From Palsa-295 sp963785585 (GTDB taxonomy: Bacteria; Acidobacteriota; Terriglobia; Acidiferrales; UBA7541), in contig CAWAVW010000003.1 in the NCBI GenBank assembly GCA_963785585.1, positions 186,001 through 250,000 of the forward strand: DNA of 64,000 bases, read 5' to 3'. A program made the position numbers and the translations under genes. Numbering within the stretch: the first letter of the stretch is position 1; every line of letters starts with the position of its first letter. The notes under the pieces are model-generated. The model worked only from the letters and a program-made list of their open reading frames with translations. It was not told the origin of the DNA and did not search any database. Below, in pieces: positions 35,175-44,419 of this stretch.

Positions 35175-36089
35175 CTACTGCGCCGGCACAACCACCCTCA
35201 TGGCACCGGGCAGCACCTCAAATTCCGCAGGAGACACTCCCAAGTCTTCGCCATCGCCATGCACGCGCGCCGATCGCGCCGACAAAATCTTCACCCGCTT
35301 GCACCGAAACCGTTGCACCTCCGGAAACCGTCGCAAATCTCCCGAGGTAAACAGCCGCGGCAGCGCCTCCAGCAATCGCAGAAATTTCACATCACCAACG
35401 ACCGCCACATCGAGTAACCCATCGTCCATCTTCGCATCCGGAGCAATCCGCGCCCCCGCGCCATAACTCGTCCCGTTCGCCACGGCCGCAAACAGTGCCG
35501 GACCGTCCCACACGTCGCCGTCCATCTCCATTCGCAGTTGCAGCGGGCCTGTTCGAAAAAACGCGCTGAACGTTCCCGCCACATAGCGCATCCACCCCGG
35601 CAGCTTTGCGTAACGCGTATTCGCCAGATACGCCGCCTCTGCATCCAGCCCCATCCCGCCCACGCCAATGAAATGGGAGACGCGCCCGCCGCTGCACGTC
35701 ACCCGCACCAGATCCACTGCCCTCACCGCGCCATTGCAAAACTGTTCCGCAGCGCGCACCGGATCGTTCGCAATTCCCAGCGCGACGGCGATGTCGTTCC
35801 CGTTGCCCGACGGAAAAAATCCCGCAATCGCACCAACTCCCGCAATCCCGCCGTACATCCCCTCCACTACGTGATGAAATGTCCCGTCGCCGCCGAGCGC
35901 CACCACGTGCGTGTAACCGTCTGCTGCCGCGCGGCGCGATTTCTCCTGGATATCCGCCACGCTCGCCGACCGCACAAAATCCGCCCCCACCTCGCGCAAC
36001 TTCAGGTAACTCGCCACGTGGGGCTCGGCCCGCAGCGCGCTTCCGCCGCCGGAAGCCGGATTCACAATCACCAGTGCTTTGGTTTTCAT
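35175..36089 (-). CDS. YegS/DagK-family lipid kinase
   Basis: Diacylglycerol kinase catalytic-domain protein, 304 residues, phosphorylating diacylglycerol or a related lipid with ATP. Signatures: VIVNPASGGG, VVALGGDGTFHHVVEG, GFFPSGNGNDIA, GVGGMGLDAE, and GDGEDLG near the C-terminus. Length is typical. It lies 42 bases downstream of the MetX-like hydrolase on the same strand, so they may form a unit. Soluble YegS-type rather than membrane DgkA. Confidence 0.9.
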   Translation of the reverse strand: MKTKALVIVNPASGGGSALRAEPHVASYLKLREVGADFVRSASVADIQEKSRRAAADGYTHVVALGGDGTFHHVVEGMYGGIAGVGAIAGFFPSGNGNDIAVALGIANDPVRAAEQFCNGAVRAVDLVRVTCSGGRVSHFIGVGGMGLDAEAAYLANTRYAKLPGWMRYVAGTFSAFFRTGPLQLRMEMDGDVWDGPALFAAVANGTSYGAGARIAPDAKMDDGLLDVAVVGDVKFLRLLEALPRLFTSGDLRRFPEVQRFRCKRVKILSARSARVHGDGEDLGVSPAEFEVLPGAMRVVVPAQ

Positions 36090-36131
36090 CGGGCAGGACG
36101 AAACTCTAATTCGACGTAACTCGCCGACCTC

Positions 36132-37238
36132 TCACTTCGCTTGTCCTTCGAGCGTCGCCGACTTCACCGATCCGGGCGCATCCAAAAACTGCGCCACCGT
36201 CGGTCCCGCCGAAACGCAATCCAGACTCAAGTGCCCGCACGGCGTATCCAGCCGGAGTATCGGCGCACCCATCGCATTCGCAAACGCAATGGCCGGTTCC
36301 GGATTCACCATATGGTCCTCCGGCGAGACGATCACCAGCACTTTGGCATGCACCCTTTTCGCCGCCTCCGTGAGCGTCATCGAATACTCCGCCGGAATAT
36401 CCAGCCCGATGATCGCCTCGCGCTGACGAATCGCATCGCAGGCGCTCAGCGCGTTGCCCTTTTCTTCCTCTTTCGTTTTCGTCAGGAACGCGGCGAAATC
36501 CCCGGTCGGAGTGATCGCCACGCGATACGCCGGTGAAGTAATGTTCATCGATTCGATCTCGCCGAACACCGCAAACCCGCCGGTCATCGGCTTTATCCCT
36601 TTGCCGTTTTTCCATTCCGGATCAAGCTCCAGCGCGTCCATCTGGCTCGTCCACAACAGTTTGTCGTACGAAGTGGACTGCGGCGAGCCGGCCATCGGTA
36701 CCGCCGCATCCATAAAATCCCGATACGCCGTCATCCATTCGAACGTCTGCATCCCTCCCATCGAAATTCCCATCACCGCGTGCACGTGCGAAAGATGCAG
36801 CACGTTCGTGGCGAGCAGGTGTTCGGATTCCACCATGTCGCGAACCGTGAATTTGGGAAACGCCAGCCGCGCCTGCGATTTGCTGTTCGAGGGCGAACTC
36901 GAAATTCCATTGCCGATCGCATCGATCGTCACCACGAAATATTTATTGGTGTCCGCCACATTTCCCGGGCCAACCAGTCCCGCCAGGTCTTCACTCTTAC
37001 CGCCCAGCCACGTGGGCCACAGGATGGCGTTCGACTTGTCCGCATTCAGCGTTCCCGCCGTCCGGTAGCCCAACCGGAATTCGCGAATTGTTTCGCCGCT
37101 TTGCAGTTTGAAATCGCCCATGTCCGCATACTGCTGCGTTGGAATGGCCGGTTTTGCCGGCGCGGTTTGCGCGCTCGCGCTCACGACCGCCGACGCCAGA
37201 ATTCCCGCGGCTAATCCGATTCTCAGCGTTAAATTCAT
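36132..37238 (-). CDS. Exported alpha/beta hydrolase, MetX-like (second copy)
   Basis: A 368-residue homologue of the gene at 6846-7952, the same length. It has a signal peptide (LTLRIGLAAGILASAVVSASAQ), an N-terminal YADMGDFKLQSGETIREFRLGYRT segment, the nucleophile elbow GISMGG followed by MDAAVPMAGSP, and the late Asp and His in VIVSPEDHMVNP and TPCGHLSLD. The export signal argues against a biosynthetic homoserine acetyltransferase; an exported esterase or acyltransferase is likelier. GGAGG lies upstream of the ATG at 37238. The lipid kinase follows on the same strand. Confidence 0.83.
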   Translation of the reverse strand: MNLTLRIGLAAGILASAVVSASAQTAPAKPAIPTQQYADMGDFKLQSGETIREFRLGYRTAGTLNADKSNAILWPTWLGGKSEDLAGLVGPGNVADTNKYFVVTIDAIGNGISSSPSNSKSQARLAFPKFTVRDMVESEHLLATNVLHLSHVHAVMGISMGGMQTFEWMTAYRDFMDAAVPMAGSPQSTSYDKLLWTSQMDALELDPEWKNGKGIKPMTGGFAVFGEIESMNITSPAYRVAITPTGDFAAFLTKTKEEEKGNALSACDAIRQREAIIGLDIPAEYSMTLTEAAKRVHAKVLVIVSPEDHMVNPEPAIAFANAMGAPILRLDTPCGHLSLDCVSAGPTVAQFLDAPGSVKSATLEGQAK

Positions 37239-37400
37239 GTCGGTTCCTCCCCGCCAATTCGAGCACAACTTGTATCAGGCTTTGCCGTCCGCGCGAAACC
37301 AAAAGCGCCAACCGCCCGTTCGTGCCGCATCTGTCAACGTTGAAGATTGGTTTCCAAAGTGAGATGCTACCGCTCGCCCGTCCGCCAAGGAGAATTCGCC

Positions 37401-38222
37401 ATGCCGCTGCACCGTTTCGCCGTTCGACCTCAGCGCTGGAAGCAAATCGTGCGCTGCCTCGGGCCGCTGGCATTCTCGCTTGCGCTCGGGCTTCCGGCCC
37501 ATGCGCAGAACTCTTCGCCGCAGCCGATTCCCTGGAGCTATCAGGGCGCAAACGGGCCGGAACACTGGGGCGATATTGAGTCCAGCTACGCCACCTGCAA
37601 AACCGGAATGCATCAGTCTCCGATCGATATCACCAACGCACAGCAGGCAGAACTCGCGCCGATTCACTTCGACTACAAACTCTCCCCGCTCAAAATCGTC
37701 AACAACGGCTACACCGTTCAGATCAACTACGAACCCGGCAGCAGCATCACGGTCAACGGCGCCGTCTATCAACTCATCCAATTTCACTTTCATCATCCCA
37801 GCGAAACCGAAATCGACGGCCAGAAATTCGATCTCGAACTTCACCTCGTGCATAAGAACGCCGAAGGCCGCGTCGCCGTCGTTTCCATTCTGATGAAGTC
37901 CGGCTCGGAAAACGCCGCGCTTCGCGATCTGTGGACTTATCTTCCCCGCGAAATCGGCAAAGAAATCGAAAAAAAGAAAGTGCAGATCAACGCGGAAGAC
38001 TTCCTGCCCGCAAACCGCAATTACTATAACTTTTCCGGATCCATCACCATTCCGCCCTGCACCGAAAATGCCGACTGGTATGTCATGAAGACTCCGGTGG
38101 ACGTCTCGCCGCTGGAGATCAATGCCTTCGCGAAACTGTATCCTGACAACGCCCGGCCCACGCAATCCGCGAACGGCCGGCCAATCGTAGAAACGAGTTT
38201 CACAAAAGACGCCGCGCATTGA
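37401..38222 (+). CDS. Alpha-type carbonic anhydrase, exported
   Basis: Periplasmic zinc enzyme interconverting CO2 and bicarbonate, 273 residues. Signal peptide (about 12-34, ending PAHAQ) then the alpha-CA core: GPEHWGDI, HQSPIDI, zinc ligands in QFHFHHPSE (two His) and ELHLVHKN (third His), and NFSGSITIPPCTENADWYV near the C-terminus. AGGAGA precedes the ATG at 37401. It is the first gene of a run with two S9 peptidases and an oxidoreductase; 29 bases separate it from the next. Confidence 0.93.
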   Translation: MPLHRFAVRPQRWKQIVRCLGPLAFSLALGLPAHAQNSSPQPIPWSYQGANGPEHWGDIESSYATCKTGMHQSPIDITNAQQAELAPIHFDYKLSPLKIVNNGYTVQINYEPGSSITVNGAVYQLIQFHFHHPSETEIDGQKFDLELHLVHKNAEGRVAVVSILMKSGSENAALRDLWTYLPREIGKEIEKKKVQINAEDFLPANRNYYNFSGSITIPPCTENADWYVMKTPVDVSPLEINAFAKLYPDNARPTQSANGRPIVETSFTKDAAH

Positions 38223-38251
38223 CCGGCGATGGCCAATCCCAAGGAATCTCG

Positions 38252-40642
38252 ATGACCTCCGGTTATAGACTCAGCCGTGTTGTTCGATTCACGCGCGTCT
38301 TTGCGCTAATGGCGCTGGTTTCGTCATTCTTCGCCACACCGCCTGCGAACGCTCAGATCTCCGCCGACTCCGACAGACTTCTGCACCGTTTTTACGATTC
38401 GCCCGACTTCGAGGCGAAATATTTCGGCCCGTCAAAATGGCTGGATGGCGGCTTGTCTTACACCACTCTCGAACCGTCCGCCGCCGTCCAAAACGCGCAG
38501 GACATCGTTCGTTACGAAACCGCGTCCGGAAATCGCGAGGTCGTCGTTTCCGCGTCGAAGCTGATTCCGCCCAGCGCCAAAGCGCCGCTTTCGATCGAAG
38601 GGTACGCCTGGTCAAAGGACAAGTCGCGCCTGTTGCTGTACACAAACTCCGTCCAGGTGTGGCGCCAAAACACGCGCGGCGATTACTGGCTTTTGGATAT
38701 CGCGTCGGGACAGCTTCGCAAACTCGGCGGCGCCGCGGCGCCATCCACTCTGATGTTCGCGAAGTTGTCACCCGACGGAACCAAAGTCGCCTACGTGCGC
38801 GCCAACAATCTTTACGTCGAAGATGTTGCTTCGGGCAAGATTACGCCTCTCACGACGGACGGCTCGGCTACGATCGTCAACGGCACTTCCGATTGGGTGT
38901 ATGAAGAAGAACTCGACGTTCGTGACGGCTTCCGCTGGAGCCCCGACGGCGCCCGCATTGCCTACTGGCAGTTCGACACCAGCAACGTGGGCATCTTCAA
39001 GCTGATTTACAATCTCGGCAAGCCGCGCGAGATTGTCAGCGGATTTCCGTATCCCGGTCTCGGTGTTTATCCCACCGTTCTCGATGTCCCCATTCCGATC
39101 CCCGGCTCCACGAACTCCGCGGTTCGCATCGGTGTGGTGGATGCGACGGGCGGCGCGACCCGTTGGATGCAAATTCCCGGCGATCCTCGCGAAAATTACA
39201 TCGCGCGAATGGACTGGGCTTCGAACTCCGGCGAGCTCGCCATCGAGCACCTAAACCGTCTGCAAAACACGAATGACGTCCTGCTCGCGAACGCGTCCAC
39301 CGGCGCGGTCAGCCAGATTTTTCGCGACCAGGACAAAGCTTGGGTGGACGTAAACGACGAAATCAGATGGATTCGCGATGGCCAGTCGTTCCTCTGGCTG
39401 AGCGAACGTGACGGCTGGCGCCACGCGTACCTTATCTCGCGCGACGGCCTTCGCGTCCAACTGCTCACCCCCGGTCCGTACGATGTGATCGCCATCGCGG
39501 GTGTGGACGAAAAGAGCGGCCGCTTGTATTTCGAGGCGTCTCCCGAAAATCCTACGCAACGATATTTATTTCGCACCAATCTCGACGGTTCGGGAAAGGC
39601 GGAGCGCGTCAGTGATGCCGACGCACCCGGCACGCATTTCTACGACATTTCGCCGGATGGCCTTTCCGCGTTTCACATGTACTCGCGCGCCGACCTGCCC
39701 CCGGTAATTGACCTCGTGTCGCTGCCGGCGAAGAACCGAGTTCGCGTCCTGGAGGATAACGCTGCGTTGCGCGCGAATGCCGCGCCCCTTCTCGCTCTTC
39801 CTACGGAATTCTTTAAGGTGAATTTAAGTGACGGCGTCACTCTGGACGCCTGGATGCTGAAGCCAGTTCATTTTGACCCTGCCAAAAAATATCCTGTTCT
39901 CGTGTTCGTGTACGGCGAGCCCGCTGCGCAAACCGTCCTCGACGTGTGGGACGCCTGGAATTTTTCCTTCCATCGCATCGCGGCGGATGCCGGTTATGTG
40001 GTCGTCAGCTTCGACAATCGGGGCACACCCGCGCCCAAGGGCCGCGCGTGGCGCAAATCGATTTATGGCGCGATTCATCCCGTCGTCGTAAAAGATCAAA
40101 GTGAAGCGCTCGAAGCATTTCTCGCTTCCCATCCGTACGCGGACCCCGCGCGCGTCGCCGTCTGGGGATGGAGCGGCGGCGGCTCCAGCACCCTCAATTT
40201 AATGTTTCGCTCCCCTCAGCTTTACAAAGTTGGAATGGCAGTTGCCCCGGTTTCGGATCTGCGCCTCTACGACACAATTTATCAGGAACGCTACATGGGC
40301 TTGCCGCTTGAGAATGTGGAAGGTTATAAATCCAGCTCAGCCATCAATTACGCCGAAGGCCTGCGCGGCAACTTGCTCATCGTTCATGGTTCCGGAGACG
40401 ATAACGTTCATTACGGCGGCACCGAGCTGTTATTAAATCGCCTGATCGAACTGGATAAACCTGTGGATTTCATGGAATATCCCAACCGGACGCACGGAAT
40501 ATTTGAGGGATCGGGCACGACGCTTCATCTCTACAGTCTGCTCTTGCGCTACTTGGAAGAGCACAATCCACCAAATGTCCAACACTCGCAAGACGTGCCG
40601 GCGGGCGCGCAAACGGCCGTGAAAGAGGAAACCATTCGATGA
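38252..40642 (+). CDS. Exported S9 peptidase, dipeptidyl peptidase IV-like
   Basis: A 796-residue exported serine peptidase. Signal peptide (about 1-32), a beta-propeller domain (to about 540) with the DPP-IV-type Glu pair in DWVYEEELDVRDGF, then the alpha/beta hydrolase domain with GWSGGGSS (Ser), HGSGDDNVHY (Asp) and RTHGIF (His). It probably removes X-Pro or X-Ala dipeptides from peptide N-termini in the periplasm. AAGGAA lies before the ATG at 38252. Its stop overlaps the start of the next S9 gene (ATGA), so the two are translationally coupled. Confidence 0.92.
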   Translation: MTSGYRLSRVVRFTRVFALMALVSSFFATPPANAQISADSDRLLHRFYDSPDFEAKYFGPSKWLDGGLSYTTLEPSAAVQNAQDIVRYETASGNREVVVSASKLIPPSAKAPLSIEGYAWSKDKSRLLLYTNSVQVWRQNTRGDYWLLDIASGQLRKLGGAAAPSTLMFAKLSPDGTKVAYVRANNLYVEDVASGKITPLTTDGSATIVNGTSDWVYEEELDVRDGFRWSPDGARIAYWQFDTSNVGIFKLIYNLGKPREIVSGFPYPGLGVYPTVLDVPIPIPGSTNSAVRIGVVDATGGATRWMQIPGDPRENYIARMDWASNSGELAIEHLNRLQNTNDVLLANASTGAVSQIFRDQDKAWVDVNDEIRWIRDGQSFLWLSERDGWRHAYLISRDGLRVQLLTPGPYDVIAIAGVDEKSGRLYFEASPENPTQRYLFRTNLDGSGKAERVSDADAPGTHFYDISPDGLSAFHMYSRADLPPVIDLVSLPAKNRVRVLEDNAALRANAAPLLALPTEFFKVNLSDGVTLDAWMLKPVHFDPAKKYPVLVFVYGEPAAQTVLDVWDAWNFSFHRIAADAGYVVVSFDNRGTPAPKGRAWRKSIYGAIHPVVVKDQSEALEAFLASHPYADPARVAVWGWSGGGSSTLNLMFRSPQLYKVGMAVAPVSDLRLYDTIYQERYMGLPLENVEGYKSSSAINYAEGLRGNLLIVHGSGDDNVHYGGTELLLNRLIELDKPVDFMEYPNRTHGIFEGSGTTLHLYSLLLRYLEEHNPPNVQHSQDVPAGAQTAVKEETIR

Positions 40643-42723
40643 ACACCCAATTGCTCAGCAGGATTGTCTGCGCTTCGATTCTCTCCGTGTGTTTTGCAGG
40701 GTGCGTTCCGATGATCGCGGCGCAGGATGCCGGCAAACATCCAATCACGTTTGACGACATGATACGAATGCACCGTCTGTCCGAAGCGCAGATCGCGCCG
40801 GATGGAAGCGCCATTGCCTACACGGTGACGACGCCGGACATCGACGCGAACCACGGCGTCAGCAACATCTGGATGGTTTCCACCTCGCAGGGCGCTCCCG
40901 TGCAACTTACACAGAGCGGTCACGACAGCTCGCCGGTCTGGTCGCCCGACGGTAAGTCGCTGGCGTTTCTCTCCTCGCGCGATGGCGGCTCGCAAATTTA
41001 CATTTTGTCGTTCTCCGGCGGCGATGCCCGCGCCATCACGCACATTTCCACCGGAGTCGATATCGTCAAGTGGTCGCCCGATGGAAAGACGATCGCGTTC
41101 ACATCCTCGGTCTATCCCGATTGCAAAGACGATGCCTGCAACAAAGCGCGCGACGATGCGAAAGATAAAAGCAAAGTGAAAGCGCATGTTACGGAAAGTC
41201 TTCTCTACCGGCATTGGACGCATTGGTCGGAGGGCAAGCGCAGCCATCTCTTCGTCGTCGCCGCGCCCGCCCCATCGGACGAAGTGCCCTCCGCGCCGCG
41301 CGACCTGACTGCCGGCGCTGATTATGACGTCCCGCCCGACCAGCGCGGCGGCCCCGAAGACATCAACTTCTCGCCGGACGGCGCGGAGATTTGCTTCACA
41401 GCCGTGACGGACAAAATCGAAGCCATCAGCACCAACGGAGACTTGTTCACGGTTCCTGTTTCCGGGGCCTCCGAACCGAAGCGCATCACGACCAATCCCG
41501 GCTTCGACGGAAATCCCGTCTATTCGCCCGACGGAAAATACATCGCCTACCACGCCCAACTCGCTCCTGAATACGAGTCGGATCGCTGGCGGGTCATGCT
41601 GTATTCGCGCGCGACGGGCAAAAGTGAAAACCTGTCCGAATCGTTTGACCGCAGCGCGAACAATCTTGCCTGGTCGCCGGATAGCCGGAAGATCTACTTT
41701 GTCGCGGAAGACGAAACGCTCCAGCCAATCTACGAAATGGAAGCGGGCGCCGGGGCACAACCGCGGAAAATCTTGAGGGACGGATTTAATTCGGCGGTTT
41801 CCCTTAGCGCGGACGGAAAGGTGTTTGCGTTCGAACGTTCCAGCCTCACCGCTCCCGCGGAAATATTCGTGATGCGCGGTGGCGCCGCTCCACAGCAACG
41901 GACGCATCACAACGACGCTATCCTCTCGCAGCTCGATATGAACGCACCGGAAACGTTTTGGTTTCCAAGCACGGATGGCACGCGCATTCAGGCAATGCTC
42001 ATCCGCCCGCCGCACTTCAGCGCATCCGCGAAATACCCGCTGCTCGTGCTTTTGCACGGCGGCCCGCAGACGATGTGGACGAATTCATGGGGATATCGCT
42101 GGAATGCGCAGGTTTTTTCCGCGCCCGGCTACGTGACCCTCATGATCAATCGCCGCGGCTCGACGGGTTATGGTCAAAAATTTACAGACGACATCACCAA
42201 CGATTGGGGCGGCAAACCGTACGAAGATATCCTGAAGGGAATCGATGCAGCCGTTGCGAATTACAATTTTATCGACGGTACGCGCGTCGCCGCCGCCGGA
42301 GGCTCCTACGGAGGCTACATGGCAGACTGGCTCGCTACCCACACAGGCCGATTCAAGGCGATCATTAGCCACGCCGGGATTTACGACAAAACCTCCATGT
42401 ACGCTACCGAGGAGTTGTGGTTCGAAGAGCACGACATGCAGGGAACTCCGTGGACCAATCCCGATAGCTATAAGAAATGGTCGCCGTCCACGTACGCGGC
42501 GGACCTGGGAAAATATAAGACACCCACGCTGGTCATTGCCGGCGAACTCGACTACCGCGTCCCGTACACACAATCGCTCGAGTTTTTCAGCGCGCTGCAG
42601 CGCCAGGGCGTTCCGTCGAAGTTAGTTGTATTCCCTGATGAAGGACACTGGATCTTAAAACCGCAAAACGCCCAGTTCTGGTACAGCACGTTTTTGGATT
42701 GGCTCGCGGTCTACTTGAAATAA
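40639..42723 (+). CDS. Exported S9 peptidase, acylaminoacyl/prolyl oligopeptidase-like
   Basis: A 694-residue S9C-type peptidase. The N-terminus is a signal sequence with a Cys at 22 (FAGC), so it could be a lipoprotein, although Phe at -3 is not ideal. WD40-like propeller repeats (SPVWSPDGKSLAFLSS; IVKWSPDGKTIAFTS; SPDGKYIAYHA; LAWSPDSRKIYFVA) are followed by the hydrolase domain with GGSYGGYMA (Ser), GELDYRVPY (Asp) and DEGHWIL (His). It is coupled to the DPP-IV-like gene before it. The pair presumably degrades peptides in the periplasm or at the outer membrane. Confidence 0.92.
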   Translation: MNTQLLSRIVCASILSVCFAGCVPMIAAQDAGKHPITFDDMIRMHRLSEAQIAPDGSAIAYTVTTPDIDANHGVSNIWMVSTSQGAPVQLTQSGHDSSPVWSPDGKSLAFLSSRDGGSQIYILSFSGGDARAITHISTGVDIVKWSPDGKTIAFTSSVYPDCKDDACNKARDDAKDKSKVKAHVTESLLYRHWTHWSEGKRSHLFVVAAPAPSDEVPSAPRDLTAGADYDVPPDQRGGPEDINFSPDGAEICFTAVTDKIEAISTNGDLFTVPVSGASEPKRITTNPGFDGNPVYSPDGKYIAYHAQLAPEYESDRWRVMLYSRATGKSENLSESFDRSANNLAWSPDSRKIYFVAEDETLQPIYEMEAGAGAQPRKILRDGFNSAVSLSADGKVFAFERSSLTAPAEIFVMRGGAAPQQRTHHNDAILSQLDMNAPETFWFPSTDGTRIQAMLIRPPHFSASAKYPLLVLLHGGPQTMWTNSWGYRWNAQVFSAPGYVTLMINRRGSTGYGQKFTDDITNDWGGKPYEDILKGIDAAVANYNFIDGTRVAAAGGSYGGYMADWLATHTGRFKAIISHAGIYDKTSMYATEELWFEEHDMQGTPWTNPDSYKKWSPSTYAADLGKYKTPTLVIAGELDYRVPYTQSLEFFSALQRQGVPSKLVVFPDEGHWILKPQNAQFWYSTFLDWLAVYLK

Positions 42724-42752
42724 CTCGACTGAAAAAGGAGGCGGTGTCCCCC

Positions 42753-43901
42753 ATGCCGATTTCGTTTGAAGAGGCCATCTCGCGCCGCGGGTTTTTATCC
42801 AAGATGGGTAGGAGTGTTGCTGTCGTAGGTACTGCCGGCGCACTCATCAAAAGCGCTCGCGCGCAACAGCAGGCCGCCGTTCCCAATCCGCCGGGTAAGA
42901 AACTCGGTTGGGCCGTCGTCGGACTCGGCAGCCTGGCGATCAACCAGATCCTTCCCGCGTTCGATGGCTGCGAAAAATCGAAAGTTGTCGCGCTCGTCAG
43001 CGGACATCCGGACAAGGCCAACAAACTCGCGCTTCGTTACGGCGTGAATCCTAAGAACATCTACAATTACGAAAATTACGATTCGATCCGCGACAATTCG
43101 GAAGTCGATGTGATCTACGTCGTACTGCCCAACAGCATGCACGCCGAATACACCATTCGCGGTGTGCGCGCCGGCAAACACGTGCTCAGCGAAAAGCCCA
43201 TGGCCAATACTCCGGCGGATTGCCAGGCCATGATCGACGCGGCGAAAGCCGCGAACCGCAAACTTATGGTCGCCTATCGCTGCCGCTACGAGCCCTACAA
43301 TCAGGAAATGATTCGGCTGGCGCGCGAGCAGGTTCTCGGCCCGGTCAAAATTCTGCAGACCGAAGCGGGTTTCAATATCGGCGATCCCACCCAATGGCGC
43401 CTTCAAAAAGCGATGGCCGGCGGCGGTTCCCTCATGGACATCGGCATCTACGCTCTCCAGGCGGCTCGTTACATTTCCGGCGAAGAGCCCGTCGAAGTGA
43501 ACGCCATGATGTATTCGACGCCCGGCGATCCAAGATTCAAGGAAGTGGAAGAAACAATCCTGTTTCAGCTTCGCTTCCCCAGCGGAATTCTCGCGAATTG
43601 CAGTTCCAGCTACGGCAGTATTACGCGCTCGCACTTCCGTGCACTGGCCACCGAAGGATATTTCGAATTGGATCCGGCCATGGGCTACACCGGCGAGCGG
43701 ATGCGCGTGTGCAAAAAGAACTCGCTCGACGAGATCTCGTTTCCGGCGCGCGATCATTTCGCCGCCGAAATGGACCATATGTCCGGCTGTGTGATGGAGG
43801 ATAAAACCCCGCTAACGCCGGGCGAAGAGGGGCTCCGCGACTTGACGATTATGACCGCCATCTATCAGGCGGCGAATTCGGGAAAGACCGTCAAACTGTA
43901 G
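42753..43901 (+). CDS. Tat-exported Gfo/Idh/MocA oxidoreductase
   Basis: A 382-residue NAD(P)-dependent oxidoreductase resembling glucose-fructose oxidoreductase. The N-terminus has a Tat motif SRRGFLSKMG and a hydrophobic stretch ending SARAQ, so it is exported folded with its cofactor. Then come WAVVGLGSLAINQI (nucleotide fold) and the EKPMA motif (HVLSEKPMANTPADCQ), and the C-terminal domain with AGGGSLMDIGIYALQAARY. The ATG at 42753 follows AAAGGAGG by 10 bases. It begins 29 bases after the S9 peptidase and probably ends that operon. Sugar substrate unknown. Confidence 0.9.
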   Translation: MPISFEEAISRRGFLSKMGRSVAVVGTAGALIKSARAQQQAAVPNPPGKKLGWAVVGLGSLAINQILPAFDGCEKSKVVALVSGHPDKANKLALRYGVNPKNIYNYENYDSIRDNSEVDVIYVVLPNSMHAEYTIRGVRAGKHVLSEKPMANTPADCQAMIDAAKAANRKLMVAYRCRYEPYNQEMIRLAREQVLGPVKILQTEAGFNIGDPTQWRLQKAMAGGGSLMDIGIYALQAARYISGEEPVEVNAMMYSTPGDPRFKEVEETILFQLRFPSGILANCSSSYGSITRSHFRALATEGYFELDPAMGYTGERMRVCKKNSLDEISFPARDHFAAEMDHMSGCVMEDKTPLTPGEEGLRDLTIMTAIYQAANSGKTVKL

Positions 43902-44014
43902 GGGAGTCGCTGGCCCGTTCCTTCGTGCGCGTACAGGCGCGATGCGATTGGATTTCTGTGGGTCGGGTTTTGTTCCCGAAGTGTGCCTGTAATGCGACTC
44001 GCCGAACAGGCAAT

Positions 44015-44089
44015 TGGTGCCGGTTGTGGGACTCGAACCCACGACCTAGGGATTATGAGACCCTCGCTCTACCTCTGAGCTAAACCGGC
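44015..44089 (-). tRNA. tRNA-Met (CAT anticodon; tRNA-Ile2 not excluded)
   Basis: Cloverleaf on the minus strand, 75 bases including an encoded CCA. Acceptor GCCGGTT pairs with AACCGGC, D-stem GCTC/GAGC, anticodon loop CTCATAA (CAT at the complement of 44055-44057), T-arm GTGGG-TTCGAGT-CCCAC. The anticodon stem has four pairs plus a T-T mismatch next to the loop. CAT is read by elongator Met or, after lysidine modification by TilS, by Ile2. The initiator is unlikely because the first pair is G-C and the GGG/CCC anticodon stem is absent. tilS lies 1.8 kb away. Confidence 0.93.
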
Positions 44090-44419
44090 CCTAAGACAAT
44101 CTTCGATGCTAAGGTTCGCTGCCAAAAGTGTCAAGAACCGCGAACGTGCAAACCCTCTGAACGGAGCTCGGAACCAACAAAGTAAGCACGAAATCAAAGT
44201 TTCCGAAGCGCTCGAAATCGTAGTACCGATGGCCTATTTACCGCCTCAAAGCCAAACCGTACTCTCAAAGACGGAAAGACAGGCAAAAAACTCGCTAGTG
44301 CTGGCTCGGCCAGGATCTCGGGCGCGTGTACCGATTGGGCACGCTTTTCCCAAAATCTGTCCTTGACGGCATTAAAAGCAACTTATAGACTCCGCCCCGT
44401 AGTTTCCCGGGGAGGGTCT
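44090..44419. other. Intergenic region before the repeat-peptide gene
   Basis: 330 bases without a convincing gene. It begins with the promoter side of the leftward tRNA and ends with the leader of the repeat-peptide gene. The only open frame (44106-44366) has no ribosome site and an atypical composition. I see a possible promoter at 44363-44389 and nothing else recognisable. Confidence 0.4.
44363..44389 (+). promoter_or_regulatory. Possible promoter of the repeat-peptide gene
   Basis: TTGACG at 44363-44368, a 15-base spacer, and TATAGA at 44384-44389. The -35 matches five of six consensus bases and the -10 four of six; the spacer is short. Transcription would start about 25 bases before the ATG at 44420. 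Confidence 0.35.

Noticed and set aside
43985..44011. GCCTGT/ACAGGC stem just after the tRNA 3' end as a terminator
   Set aside because: Only six pairs, a 15-base loop and no T-run in the direction of tRNA transcription.
44106..44366. 86-residue frame upstream of the repeat-peptide gene
   Set aside because: No Shine-Dalgarno site, no motif, and an unusual composition for this genome; treated as intergenic.
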